A stretch of 64,000 nt of DNA from Larkinella knui (lineage in GTDB: Bacteria; Bacteroidota; Bacteroidia; Cytophagales; Spirosomataceae), in the NCBI RefSeq assembly GCF_003858645.1, contig NZ_RQJP01000001.1, positions 434,001 to 498,000 on the forward strand, in the 5' to 3' direction. Made by a program: the position numbers and the translations under genes. Below the pieces are notes generated by a model. The model saw nothing but the letters and a program-made list of their open reading frames with translations, was not told the origin of the DNA and ran no database searches. Each line of letters starts with the position of its first letter. The stretch's first letter is position 1. Shown here piece after piece: positions 43,985 to 53,496 of the stretch.

Positions 43985-44689
43985 ATGAAAACTGTTCAAG
44001 AAAAAACCGCCCGATTGTTCAGAACCCTGCTGGTTCTGTTGCTCCTGTTCACTACGCTGGTCGGCAGAGCCCAGCCGGACTACCGTGCCGAAACCAATCC
44101 GGGCAAAGGATACTGGAAAATTCAAACCGATTATGCCACCCGTAATACCGTCATCCGGTTTTTCAACGCCCGGCACGAAGCCGTGTATCAGGAAACGCTC
44201 CGGGGAAAATACGTGAAATTGACAAAGCGCAATGTGCGGCTGTTCGACGAAATGCTGAATCGGGTGGTCAATAGTGAGCTGCTGGCGTCGCAGGTCAAGG
44301 CGTATGATTTGGTGGCGACCACCGATGGCCGCTACACCGGCACGGCAACATCCACCAGCTACGTACCCGAGGAAGTGCCAGCGGTTTTTACGCCCATCGA
44401 AAACCGGGAGTTTTTAGCGAATCCCTTTGTCAATGAGCTCGGTAGGCTTCGGATCAACTTCGCCAATCCCGATCAAAAAAAGGTACTCATCGAAATCACC
44501 GATGACGTATCCCAGACGGTTTATTATACGGAATGGACGCATGTAGCTGGGTATAGCCGCTATTTTGACACCCGGCACCTGATCAGTGGTAAATACCGGC
44601 TGCTCCTGAAAAGCCCGGACAAAACGCTGGCTTACTGGCTGACCATCAACAAACCGTATCATGAATACGAATTGAAAGCGGCAAAATAA
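43985..44689 (+). CDS. exported protein of unknown function, tandem paralog B
   Basis: A 234-residue protein with a signal peptide (TTLVGRAQ, cleavage near 29). It is collinear with paralog A (QPDYRAETNPGKGYWKIQTD, VIRFFNARHEAVYQETLRGK, YVKLTKRNVRLFDEMLNRVV, final YWLTINKPYHEYEL) but differs in the middle, where the linker is Thr-rich. Together the two genes are a recent-to-moderate tandem duplication. Both keep the upstream leader motif. Function is unknown. A strong hairpin follows the stop codon directly. Confidence 0.75.
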   Translation: MKTVQEKTARLFRTLLVLLLLFTTLVGRAQPDYRAETNPGKGYWKIQTDYATRNTVIRFFNARHEAVYQETLRGKYVKLTKRNVRLFDEMLNRVVNSELLASQVKAYDLVATTDGRYTGTATSTSYVPEEVPAVFTPIENREFLANPFVNELGRLRINFANPDQKKVLIEITDDVSQTVYYTEWTHVAGYSRYFDTRHLISGKYRLLLKSPDKTLAYWLTINKPYHEYELKAAK

Positions 44690-44747
44690 GGTCACGGTTT
44701 TCAGTTTACGCCGGGCCGCCATAAACTGAAAACCGTAAACCGTGACC
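44690..44747 (+). terminator. hairpin terminator after paralog B
   Basis: Starting at the base after the stop codon, acggttttcagttta pairs perfectly with taaactgaaaaccgt (44722-44736) around a GC-rich 13-base loop, with an outer ggtcacgg/ccgtgacc pair. It separates paralog B from the padR transcript. Confidence 0.7.
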
Positions 44748-44758
44748 CTGTTCGGGTT

Positions 44759-44790
44759 CGGACAGGAGAACTGTACGAATTCGGACAGCG
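44759..44790 (+). promoter_or_regulatory. operator-like element copy 2 upstream of padR
   Basis: cggacaggagaactgtacga followed by attcggacagcg, matching 43830-43858 in all three conserved words. It lies 93 bases before the padR start, consistent with autoregulation. Confidence 0.55.
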
Positions 44791-44836
44791 GTTTTTCCAA
44801 AACCCGCTTAAATGGCCTGATCAGGCCATTTTTTAT

Positions 44837-44872
44837 TTCTGGCAGAAGATTTGTTCTACAGAAGTTAATTAT
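44837..44872 (+). promoter_or_regulatory. leader motif copy 3 upstream of padR
   Basis: ttctggcagaagatttgttc and the bases after it match the copies at 42899 and 43905. Here it ends only 11 bases from the ATG, so it is more likely part of the promoter or 5' leader than an upstream operator. Confidence 0.5.
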
Positions 44873-44882
44873 ATCTTTTTCC

Positions 44883-45221
44883 ATGAGACGATCCTACTTA
44901 GGCGAGTTTGAAGAAGTGGTCTTGCTGACCGTGGCGGTTTTGGGTACCGGCGCTTATGGCGTGGCCATCACCGACGAGCTGGACCGGCAAACGGGCCGGG
45001 CCGTCAGCATCAGTGCCGTTCACGCGGCTTTGCACCGGCTGGAAGAAAAAGGCATGCTCAAATCGCACCTCGGCGAAGCAACCGCCGAACGCGGAGGGCG
45101 ACGCAAACGGCTGTTTTCGGTTACGATTTTGGGCAGCCGGACACTCCACGATATTCGGGCCGTTCGCGACCAGCTCTGGGATTCGATTTCACCACAAGGG
45201 TTGCCGGCTGTGAGTTTATGA
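44883..45221 (+). CDS. PadR-family transcriptional regulator
   Basis: The ATG at 44883 begins the conserved PadR N terminus (MRRSYLGEFEEVVLLTVAVL); an open frame reaches further upstream but into the operator region. The 112-residue protein has the winged helix (VSISAVHAALHRLEEKGMLK) and the wing SHLGEATAERGGRRKRLFSV, and ends shortly after the dimerisation helix, as in the short PadR class. Members are usually repressors of adjacent transporters. Its stop overlaps the start of the first permease gene (ATGA), so the two are translationally coupled and it very likely controls the permease array. Confidence 0.93.
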   Translation: MRRSYLGEFEEVVLLTVAVLGTGAYGVAITDELDRQTGRAVSISAVHAALHRLEEKGMLKSHLGEATAERGGRRKRLFSVTILGSRTLHDIRAVRDQLWDSISPQGLPAVSL

Positions 45222-47803
45222 AACCTGTTCAGCCACCCCGCCTGGCTAGCCGACTGCTGGAATGGTTTTGCGCTCCGCATCTGCTCGAAGAAATCCAGGG
45301 TGATTTGCACGAGCGATTTGTGCGCCGGGCCAGGCTGTTCGGCGAGCAGGAGGCCCGCTGGCAGTACACCTGGGACGTGTTGAAGTTTATGCAACCCCAA
45401 TTCCTGAAAAGAAAACCGGATGATTCCGGAAAACCGCAAACGACCGCTATGTTACGCAACTATTTTACGATTGCCTACCGGACGATTCTTCAGCAAAAAA
45501 GCTACGCCTTCATCAATGTTATGGGCTTGGCGCTGGGTCTGTCGGCCTGCATTCTGATTTTTCTGGTAGTCCGGAATGAACTGACGTATGATGCCTTCAA
45601 CCAGAAAGCAGACCGCACCTACCGGGTTACGGTTCATGGGTTAGACTATAATCCGAGCGTTTCATTTGCCATTGCACCAGCTTTTCGCACCGATTTTCCC
45701 GAAGCGGAGCAGGTGTCCCAGTATTATTACCGCGGAGAAGGCCAGATTCAGGTAGGGAACGAACGGTACCTGGAAGAAAGCTACGCCTTCGCCGACGGAG
45801 ATTTTCCGCAGGTTTTTGATTTTGACTGGCTGGCGGGAAATCCAAAAACGGCCTTGCAGGAACCGAATTCAATCGTTTTAACGCAAACCATGGCCCGGAA
45901 ATATTTCGGTGACCAACAAGCACTCGGTAAAATCGTCCGCCTGGATAACCAGTGGAATTTGAAGGTAAACGGCGTCATCAACGATCTTCCGTCCAATACC
46001 CATTTGATTTTCAATTTTCTGGTGTCGTGGGAAACCATCCGAAAAGAGTCTGCTACGACTAATTTCTGGTCGATCAATGGGGGCTATCTCTACGTGGTAT
46101 TGCCGGAGAAATTATGGGCCGAGCGCGTTGAAGCCCGATTGCCGGCTTTTGTTCAGAAAAACTGGGGTAACCAACTGACGCAGGATAAGGGCGACCTGAT
46201 TTTGCAGCCGGTGCGGGAAATTCATTTCGATAAACGCTACCTCACGCAAATCACCATGCCGCGTTCCAAAGAAACCATTTACGGTTTGGCCGGAGTCGCG
46301 CTCGTCATTATTCTGACGGCCTGCATCAATTTTGTCAATCTGGCCACGGCGCAGGCCGTTCGGCGGTCGAAGGAAGTGGGCATCCGGAAGGCCCTGGGCG
46401 CGTTCCGTCGGCAACTGGTTGGGCAGGTGCTGGGCGAAACGACCTTGCTGGTGGGCCTGGCCACGGTATTGGCACTGGGGGCGGTTTTCGCTTTTCTGCC
46501 GCTCACGAAACCGATGCTCAACATCCGAATCGATGCGAGTCAACTGACCGAACCGCTGGTGATGGCCGTCATTGCCAGTATTGTTCTGGCAACCATTCTG
46601 CTGGCGGGTCTGTACCCGGCCTTCATTCAGTCCGGTTTTCAACCTATCAAAGCCTTAAAGTCCCGCAATACCGAGGTGGGATTTGGAAACCTGACCCTTC
46701 GTAAAGGGCTGGTCATCATTCAGTTCGCCATTACACAAGTGATGATTATCGGGACGCTCGTGGTGGCGAGTCAGATGGATTTTTTCCTGAATCAGGACAT
46801 GGGTTTTGAAAAAGAGGCCATCGTGTCATTCCCGACGGGAAGTAAGGCTGATGTATTGCGGCAGAAATTGCAGGACAATCCCGGCGTTCAACAACTCAGT
46901 TTTGCGTCTGCCGGACCGGCTTTCAATAACAACTTCATGCCCTTTTCTTCACCCGAACTGGGCATGAACGAAAACGATGTCACCGAGCTTAAGATGGTCG
47001 ATGAAAATTACATTCCGATGTACCATCTGGCGGTCCTGGCGGGTGAGCCGATCATCAAAACTCCTGAAGGCGATACCGTCAACAATGTCGTGGTAAACCA
47101 GACGCTGGTTCGTCGGCTGGGTATTCAGAACGATGCCGACGCCGTCGGTAAGCGAGTGCGGGCAGGGAACAGGCCGGCCATTATCCGGGGAGTGGTCCGG
47201 GATTTTCAGAGCGAATCCAAGCATGGCAAAATCCGGGCCTGCGTCCTGGTCTACAATCCGCGGGCCTTCTGGCAGGTGGGTGTCAAACTGAACCCGCAGA
47301 ACATGCGCGAAACGCTGGCGACGATCGAGAAAGACTGGACGGAATTGAATCCGGAGTCAATCTTCCGGTATGAGTTTGTGGATGAGCACATTGCAAAACT
47401 CTACAAGCAGGAAGAAACCATGTACAATGCGTTCCGGCTTTTCTCCGCCATTGCCATCATCATTGGTGGTTTGGGCCTGTTCGGACTGGTGTCATTGATG
47501 GCCGTTCAGCGGACCAAGGAGGTCGGGATTCGCAAAGTGCTGGGGGCTTCGGTGGGCAGTATCGTCGTACTGTTCTCCCGCGAGTTTGTCTGGCTGATGC
47601 TGATTGCCTTCGTTCTTGCGGCTCCGCTGGCGTGGTATGCAATGGATGCCTGGCTTCAGGAGTACGCCTACCACATTCAGATTGGGCCAGCGATTTTCCT
47701 GATTGCGATCCTGGTCACGTTTGTCATTGCCGCCCTGACCGTGAGCTATCAAAGCATCCGGGCGGCTTTGGTCGATCCGGTCAAGTCACTGCGTTCGGAA
47801 TGA
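45218..47803 (+). CDS. FtsX/MacB-type ABC transporter permease with N-terminal prefix domain, 1 of 4
   Basis: An 861-residue protein. Residues 1-75 form a cytosolic prefix domain with the motif LEWFCAPHLLEEIQGDLHER found in all four tandem permeases. Next comes the first membrane span (INVMGLALGLSACILIFLVV), a MacB-like periplasmic domain, three spans of a first FtsX block (ACINFVNLATAQAVRRSKEV, GIRKALGAFRRQL), a second periplasmic domain and a second FtsX block (RTKEVGIRKVLGASVGSIVV) ending in DPVKSLRSE. Such permeases need a separate LolD/MacB-type ATPase; none is encoded here. The likely role is export or lipid/peptide handling, possibly antimicrobial peptide response; this is inference. 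Confidence 0.92.
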   Translation: MKPVQPPRLASRLLEWFCAPHLLEEIQGDLHERFVRRARLFGEQEARWQYTWDVLKFMQPQFLKRKPDDSGKPQTTAMLRNYFTIAYRTILQQKSYAFINVMGLALGLSACILIFLVVRNELTYDAFNQKADRTYRVTVHGLDYNPSVSFAIAPAFRTDFPEAEQVSQYYYRGEGQIQVGNERYLEESYAFADGDFPQVFDFDWLAGNPKTALQEPNSIVLTQTMARKYFGDQQALGKIVRLDNQWNLKVNGVINDLPSNTHLIFNFLVSWETIRKESATTNFWSINGGYLYVVLPEKLWAERVEARLPAFVQKNWGNQLTQDKGDLILQPVREIHFDKRYLTQITMPRSKETIYGLAGVALVIILTACINFVNLATAQAVRRSKEVGIRKALGAFRRQLVGQVLGETTLLVGLATVLALGAVFAFLPLTKPMLNIRIDASQLTEPLVMAVIASIVLATILLAGLYPAFIQSGFQPIKALKSRNTEVGFGNLTLRKGLVIIQFAITQVMIIGTLVVASQMDFFLNQDMGFEKEAIVSFPTGSKADVLRQKLQDNPGVQQLSFASAGPAFNNNFMPFSSPELGMNENDVTELKMVDENYIPMYHLAVLAGEPIIKTPEGDTVNNVVVNQTLVRRLGIQNDADAVGKRVRAGNRPAIIRGVVRDFQSESKHGKIRACVLVYNPRAFWQVGVKLNPQNMRETLATIEKDWTELNPESIFRYEFVDEHIAKLYKQEETMYNAFRLFSAIAIIIGGLGLFGLVSLMAVQRTKEVGIRKVLGASVGSIVVLFSREFVWLMLIAFVLAAPLAWYAMDAWLQEYAYHIQIGPAIFLIAILVTFVIAALTVSYQSIRAALVDPVKSLRSE

Positions 47804-47821
47804 AGACTTATGAGTTAAAAA

Positions 47822-47879
47822 TGAAGAGTTAAGAATGAAGAGTTGGCTGACGCATTAACTCTTCATTCTTAACTCTTCA
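47822..47879. repeat. perfect 23-bp inverted repeat, gaagagttaa family
   Basis: Arms at 47822-47844 and 47857-47879 are exactly complementary, and each arm is itself a direct repeat of gaagagtt. It sits between permeases 1 and 2, ending 12 bases before the next ATG. Related but shorter versions occur in the next two gaps at 50529 and 53231. Confidence 0.8.
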
Positions 47880-47891
47880 CTAAAAAAAGGA

Positions 47892-50516
47892 ATGGATTCC
47901 AAAAAACCGCCCCGCTGGGCCGATAAACTTTTGCAATTCGTCTGCGCTCCCGAACTTTTTGAGGAGAGTCAGGGCGATTTATACGAGCGGTTTTTGCGAA
48001 ATGCAACGCTTTTTGGAATCCCCTACGCCCGGCGGCAATTCGTTCGGGATGTGCTGGGCTTTGTCAGGCACCGACCAGGCCGGAAGGCTGCGGTCGTCGT
48101 AAAAAATACCATCAATCACCATCCGTCAGCTTCCTTATTTCAACCCGCTATGATCCGTAATTATTTCAAAACCGCCTGGCGCAATTTGCTCAAAAACCGC
48201 TTTTATTCGCTGATCAACATGACGGGCCTGACGGTTGGCCTGGCCGTTGGCATGCTGATTTTATTGTGGGTTCAGGACGAATTGAGCTTTGACCGCTTTC
48301 ATTCAAAAGCCGATCAGATCTACCGGCTCGAAAACCGGGTCGGAACCGGAAGCAGCCAGCAAATCTGGACCACAACTGTGGCCCCGATTGCAGAAATGGG
48401 AAAAAAGGAACTCCCCGAAATAAAAGATGCGGTTCGGGTCACCGATGGTAATTTGTATGCTCTGTTTAAGTACAAGGAAAAGACGTTTGCGGAAGATCAT
48501 TCGGCTTTTGTGGACCCTTCTCTGTTCACCCTGTTTGATTTTAAATTAATCAAAGGCAATCCCGCCAAACCTTTTCCGGATGACCAGTCTATTGTTCTGA
48601 CCGAAACCACCGCCAGACGGTATTTTGGTACGGATGAACCGATTGGAAAAGTGATTACGGCCGACGGAAAAACCAGCTTTACGGTAAGCGGTATTATTCA
48701 CGATTTTCCGAAAAATTCTAGTTTTAAAGGCGACTTGTTTCTACCTATATCGCTCTGGTTCAAAACCATCTACACCAACCGGAAAGACGGAAGAAACAAG
48801 GATAACGACTTTCACGAGTTCTCTTACGTAACTTTTTTATTGCTTCAGCCGGGCGTAAATACAACCGCATTGGCGGATAAGTTACGCACGATTCATCTTC
48901 GGAATAAACCGGATGATACGGACCTTACATATTTGTTACAGGCCCTTCCCGAGATGCATTTATACCGGGCCGATGGCACGGATGGCGGTATTGAATCGGT
49001 TCGGATGTTCGTCATTATTGCACTCTTAATCCTGGTTATTGCCTGCATTAATTACGTGAATCTCTCTACGGCCCGCTCCATGCTGCGTTCCAAGGAAGTG
49101 AGTATGCGGAAGATTGTGGGGGCGGCTAAAGGGCAGCTATTCATGCAGTTTATCGTTGAAACCGCGCTCCTTTTTGTCTTGTCGGCCGCCCTGGCAATTG
49201 GCCTGATGAGTCTGCTGATGCCGGTTTATAACCAGATTTCGGGAAAAGAGCTCGTCATCGATTTTTCTAATTACCGTTTGTGGCTGGTTATTGGCGTAAC
49301 CATTGCCGGAACCCTGCTGGCGTCGAGCATTTATCCTGCTTTGTTACTCTCTTCGTTCGAACCTTTAAAAGCCTTGAAAGGGAAAGTATCGGCGCGTTTA
49401 ACCGATGCAACGTTTCGAAAACTATTGGTCATAACGCAGTTCACTTTTACGGTTATTCTGATTTCCGGCACGCTGATCATCGGCAACCAGTTGGAATACA
49501 TCCGTTCGAAGGAATTGGGCTACGATAAAAGCCATACGTTTTCTTTTTACATGCGCGATATGAATTCACATTATGAGGTGGCAAAAGCGGAATTACTCAA
49601 ACAGCCGGGGGTAACGGATGTGACGCGTTCGAGTGCCAATATTGTTTCCATCAATCAGCAAACCGGTAGTAGTGATTGGGATGGAAAGGCCGTAGGTGAA
49701 ACGATGATGGTGCGCCCGATGGCGATCGACAAGGATTTTATTTCTTTCTTTAAAATGAAGCTGCCACTGGGTAATAATTTCACGGGTTCAGTAGCGGATT
49801 CCTCGCATTTTATTCTGAATGAAACCGCCATAAAAGCCGCCCGAATTAAAAATCCGATCGGAAAACGGTTCAAGCTCTGGGATCAGGAGGGAACAATTAT
49901 CGGCGTCGTGAAAGATTTTCATCTGGCTTCCCTGAAGCAAAAAATCGAGCCCGCTGTTTTCTACTATAAACCGGAAAATGAAAGCCGGATTTATGTAAAA
50001 ACGACGGGAAAAGAGGCCGCCGGTGCCATTGCCGCGACCGAACGTTTGTGGAAGCAGTACAATCCGGATTTTCCGTTCAACTATACATTCCTGGATCAGA
50101 CTTTTGATGATCTCTACAAAACCGAGCAACGCACCGGAACGCTCTTCAACGTTTTTGCCACCATCGCCATCGTGATTTCCTGCCTCGGTTTGTTCGGCCT
50201 GGTTGCCTACACCGCCCAGGTCCGCACCCGCGAAATTGGCGTTCGGAAAGTGCTGGGAGCCAGCGTGCCGGGCATTATTCAACTGCTCGCCAGGGATTTT
50301 GTCAAGCTGGTTTTGATCGCCATTGTGCTCGCCGTTCCGGTGGCCTGGTACGCCATGGATCAGTGGCTTCAGGGGTTTGCCTACCGGATAACGATTCACT
50401 GGTGGATGTTTGCTTTGGCGGGCCTGCTGGCGCTGGCCATCGCTCTGCTGACGGTCAGTTTCCAAAGCATCAAAGCCGCCCTGATGAACCCGGTTACCTC
50501 CCTGCGCTCGGAGTGA
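47892..50516 (+). CDS. FtsX/MacB-type ABC transporter permease with prefix domain, 2 of 4
   Basis: An 874-residue protein with the same plan as its neighbours: prefix domain (LLQFVCAPELFEESQGDLYE, residues 1-75), an insert of about 20 residues (VVVKNTINHHPSASLFQ), first span (LINMTGLTVGLAVGMLILLW), and FtsX blocks ACINYVNLSTARSMLRSKEV and RTREIGVRKVLGASVPGIIQ. The C terminus is NPVTSLRSE. A slightly lower GC content and more AAA/TTT codons in the middle part (48300-49800) distinguish it from the other three. It needs an ATPase in trans. Confidence 0.92.
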   Translation: MDSKKPPRWADKLLQFVCAPELFEESQGDLYERFLRNATLFGIPYARRQFVRDVLGFVRHRPGRKAAVVVKNTINHHPSASLFQPAMIRNYFKTAWRNLLKNRFYSLINMTGLTVGLAVGMLILLWVQDELSFDRFHSKADQIYRLENRVGTGSSQQIWTTTVAPIAEMGKKELPEIKDAVRVTDGNLYALFKYKEKTFAEDHSAFVDPSLFTLFDFKLIKGNPAKPFPDDQSIVLTETTARRYFGTDEPIGKVITADGKTSFTVSGIIHDFPKNSSFKGDLFLPISLWFKTIYTNRKDGRNKDNDFHEFSYVTFLLLQPGVNTTALADKLRTIHLRNKPDDTDLTYLLQALPEMHLYRADGTDGGIESVRMFVIIALLILVIACINYVNLSTARSMLRSKEVSMRKIVGAAKGQLFMQFIVETALLFVLSAALAIGLMSLLMPVYNQISGKELVIDFSNYRLWLVIGVTIAGTLLASSIYPALLLSSFEPLKALKGKVSARLTDATFRKLLVITQFTFTVILISGTLIIGNQLEYIRSKELGYDKSHTFSFYMRDMNSHYEVAKAELLKQPGVTDVTRSSANIVSINQQTGSSDWDGKAVGETMMVRPMAIDKDFISFFKMKLPLGNNFTGSVADSSHFILNETAIKAARIKNPIGKRFKLWDQEGTIIGVVKDFHLASLKQKIEPAVFYYKPENESRIYVKTTGKEAAGAIAATERLWKQYNPDFPFNYTFLDQTFDDLYKTEQRTGTLFNVFATIAIVISCLGLFGLVAYTAQVRTREIGVRKVLGASVPGIIQLLARDFVKLVLIAIVLAVPVAWYAMDQWLQGFAYRITIHWWMFALAGLLALAIALLTVSFQSIKAALMNPVTSLRSE

Positions 50517-50793
50517 CAAATTAAAAATGAAGAGTTAAAAACGGGTACGATGCTTTTTAACTCATCACTCTTAAAACTTTACTAACGAAAGAAATGAGCG
50601 CCAAACTGCCACCCCGCTGGGCCGAACGGTTTTTGAAAATCGTCTGCGCTCCTCATCTTTTTGAGGAGATTCAGGGGGATTTGTACGAGCGGTTTTTGCG
50701 CAATGCAAGGCTTTTTGGAATCCCCTACGCCCGGCGGCAATATGCGCGGGAAGTGCTGAGTTTTTTAAGACCATTTGCCCTGAAACGACAACC
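50455..50793 (+). repeat. direct repeat copy 1 (339 bp) at the permease 2/3 junction
   Basis: The 3' end of permease 2, the 77-base gap and the first 200 bases of permease 3 are almost identical to 53151-53496. In the first 200 coding bases I count about five differences. The gap contains a short gaagagttaa hairpin (arms near 50529-50541 and 50554-50566). Confidence 0.85.
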
Positions 50794-53212
50794 TGGTGAA
50801 CATCCATCCATCTCTTTACTGAATCCCGGTATGATTCGCAATTACCTCAAAATCGCCTGGCGGAACATCGCCCACAACAAATCCTTTTCGGCCATCAACA
50901 TCCTGGGCCTGGCCCTCGGCATGGCGTGCAGCCTGCTCATTTTACTCTGGATTCAGGACGAATTCAGCGTCGATGCCTACCACGCCAATGGTCCGCAGCT
51001 CTACAACGTCATGGAACGCCAGTTCTACGATGGCAAAGTCGAAGCCAGCCCCGGAACTCCCGGTTTACTGGCGGAGGAATTGAAAAAACAGTTTCCCGAG
51101 ATTGAGTATGCCGCCGGACTTTCCTGGGAGCAGGAACATACGTTTTCGGTAGGCGAGAAGCTGAACAAGGAGAAAGGGCGGTCTGCCGGGGCCGACTGGT
51201 TCAAAATGTATAGCCTGCCGGTAGTAGCCGGAACGGCCGAAACCGCCCTGAACGGTCCTGCGAACATCGCCATCTCGCGGAAACTCGCGGACCATTATTT
51301 TGGTAGTCCACAGGCGGCTTTGGGTCAGAGTATCCGGCTCGATAACAAAGATGATTATCAGGTCAGTGCGGTGTATTACATGCCGCAAAACAGCTCGGAA
51401 ACCTACGATTATGTGCTGAGCTGGGCCGATTTTATAAAGCGCAATGAATGGCTCAAAGACTGGGGCAACAATGCACTTCAGACCCGCATTCAGCTTCGGA
51501 CGGACCGAAATGGCGTAACGGCCGATCCGGACCGGCTGGAAGCGAAGATGAAGCCGTTGATGAAAAGCCACAATCCGAATATGGCCAAAAACGGTTATGA
51601 CATTCAGCTTTTTCTGCAACCGTATCAGGATGCGTATCTGTATTCCAATTTCAAAAATGGCTATCAGGACGGCGGGCGCATCGAATACGTGCGGCTGTTT
51701 GGCATCGTGGCGGTATTTATTCTGCTGATTGCCTGCATCAATTTCATGAATCTGGCCACGGCCCGGTCCGTCAAACGGGCGCGCGAAGTGGGTGTTCGCA
51801 AGGTGGTCGGTGCGGGCCGCAACTGGCTGATCGGGCAATTTATTGGGGAAGCCCTGGTTTTGACTTCCCTGTCGTTGCTCATCGCACTGGCGCTCGTCGG
51901 GCTGTTGCTGCCGATCTTCAACAGCCTGACCGAAAAGCACATTACTTTCCAGTTTGCCAATGCGTCATTCTGGATAACCTTGCTGGGAATGACGTTCCTG
52001 ACCGGCCTGATTGCCGGCAGTTATCCGGCGCTCTTCCTATCATCACTGAATCCGATCCGGGTCTTGAAAGGAGCCATCCGGTTTGGCACCGGTGCCCGTT
52101 TGTTCCGGCAGGGGCTGGTGGTTTTTCAGTTTGCCCTGTCGATGTTGCTCATTATCGGAACCATCGTCGTCTACCGGCAAATCGATTTTATCCAGACCAA
52201 GAATCTGGGTTATGACCGCGAGGGCCTGATTTACCTTGCTGCTGAAGGTGATTTAGCCAGCCACTATGCGACCTTCAAGCAGGAACTGCTCCGGATGCCG
52301 GGCATTCAGACGGTAACATTTATGAACGGAACGCCAACCAACACGTTTGGCAGTACGGGCAACGTTCAATGGACGGGCAAGGACCCCAATACCAGCGTTC
52401 AGTTTCAGTTTTCGCAAGTCGATTATGATTTCACGAAGACGCTGAAAGTCAAGGTAACCGGGCGCGATTTTTCCCGTGATTTTTCCACGGATTCGGTTGG
52501 TTATCTGATCAATGAAACCGCTGCCCGGCGGATTGGCTACCGTGAACCGATTGGAAAACCGCTGACGTTGTGGGGCAAACCGGGGCTGATCATCGGCGTA
52601 GTCGACGACTTCCACCAGAACTCCCTGCACCAGGCCATCGAACCTTTCATTGCTAAATTAAGTCCGACGGCGGAGGGTAAAAGCATCATCGTTCGCACGC
52701 AACCGGGCCAGACGAAGCAGGCTTTAGCGAGTCTGGAAACCCTGTGGCGGCAACTCAATCCGAAGTTTCCGTTTTCCTACAAGTTTGCCGATGAGGCCTT
52801 TCAGCGGTTGTATCACAGCGAAACCGTGGTCGGCACTTTGGCCAATTACTTTGCGTTTCTGGCGATCTTTATCTCCTGCCTGGGTTTATTCGGGCTGGCG
52901 GCTTTCATGGCCGAACAGCGCACGAAAGAGATTGGCGTTCGTAAAGTGCTGGGGGCTTCAGTGCCCAGCATCGTGGCTCTGCTTTCGCAGGATTTCCTCA
53001 AACTGGTGTTGCTGGCTATCCTGATTTCTTCGCCCCTGGCGTGGTATGCCATGAGCCGGTGGTTGCAGGATTATGCCTACAAAATTGACATCGAATGGTG
53101 GATTTTTGCGGTAGCCGGACTGCTGGCGGTCGGCATTGCCTTGCTGACAATCAGTTTCCAAAGCATCAAAGCCGCCCTGATGAACCCGGTTACCTCCCTG
53201 CGGTCGGAGTGA
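50594..53212 (+). CDS. FtsX/MacB-type ABC transporter permease with prefix domain, 3 of 4
   Basis: An 872-residue protein: prefix domain (FLKIVCAPHLFEEIQGDLYE), first span (INILGLALGMACSLLILLWI), FtsX blocks ACINFMNLATARSVKRAREV with GVRKVVGAGRNWLI and the C-terminal RTKEIGVRKVLGASVPSIVA, ending NPVTSLRSE. Its first 66 residues are nearly identical to those of permease 4 at DNA level, whereas the remainder is clearly diverged, indicating gene conversion or a recent unequal exchange. It is flanked by direct repeats and is the gene that would be lost or amplified by recombination between them. Confidence 0.92.
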   Translation: MSAKLPPRWAERFLKIVCAPHLFEEIQGDLYERFLRNARLFGIPYARRQYAREVLSFLRPFALKRQPGEHPSISLLNPGMIRNYLKIAWRNIAHNKSFSAINILGLALGMACSLLILLWIQDEFSVDAYHANGPQLYNVMERQFYDGKVEASPGTPGLLAEELKKQFPEIEYAAGLSWEQEHTFSVGEKLNKEKGRSAGADWFKMYSLPVVAGTAETALNGPANIAISRKLADHYFGSPQAALGQSIRLDNKDDYQVSAVYYMPQNSSETYDYVLSWADFIKRNEWLKDWGNNALQTRIQLRTDRNGVTADPDRLEAKMKPLMKSHNPNMAKNGYDIQLFLQPYQDAYLYSNFKNGYQDGGRIEYVRLFGIVAVFILLIACINFMNLATARSVKRAREVGVRKVVGAGRNWLIGQFIGEALVLTSLSLLIALALVGLLLPIFNSLTEKHITFQFANASFWITLLGMTFLTGLIAGSYPALFLSSLNPIRVLKGAIRFGTGARLFRQGLVVFQFALSMLLIIGTIVVYRQIDFIQTKNLGYDREGLIYLAAEGDLASHYATFKQELLRMPGIQTVTFMNGTPTNTFGSTGNVQWTGKDPNTSVQFQFSQVDYDFTKTLKVKVTGRDFSRDFSTDSVGYLINETAARRIGYREPIGKPLTLWGKPGLIIGVVDDFHQNSLHQAIEPFIAKLSPTAEGKSIIVRTQPGQTKQALASLETLWRQLNPKFPFSYKFADEAFQRLYHSETVVGTLANYFAFLAIFISCLGLFGLAAFMAEQRTKEIGVRKVLGASVPSIVALLSQDFLKLVLLAILISSPLAWYAMSRWLQDYAYKIDIEWWIFAVAGLLAVGIALLTISFQSIKAALMNPVTSLRSE

Positions 53213-53496
53213 CAAATTAAAAGTTAAGAATGAAGAGTTAAAAACGGGTACGATGCTTTTTAACTCTTCACTCCTCACGCTTCACTAACGAAAGAAATGA
53301 GCGCCAAACTGCCACCCCGCTGGGCCGAACGATTTTTAGAAATCGTCTGCGCTCCTCATCTTTTTGAGGAGATTCAGGGGGATTTGTACGAGCGGTTTTT
53401 GCGCAATGCAAGGCTTTTTGGAATCTCCTACGCCCGGCGGCAATATGCGCGGGAAGTGCTGAGTTTTTTAAGACCATTTGCCCTGAAACGGCAACC
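53151..53496 (+). repeat. direct repeat copy 2 (346 bp) at the permease 3/4 junction
   Basis: Matches 50455-50793, with a seven-base insertion in the gap. The gap holds a perfect 14-bp hairpin (tgaagagttaaaaa at 53231-53244 with 53257-53270). The distance between copies is 2696 bases, one permease gene plus gap. Confidence 0.85.
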
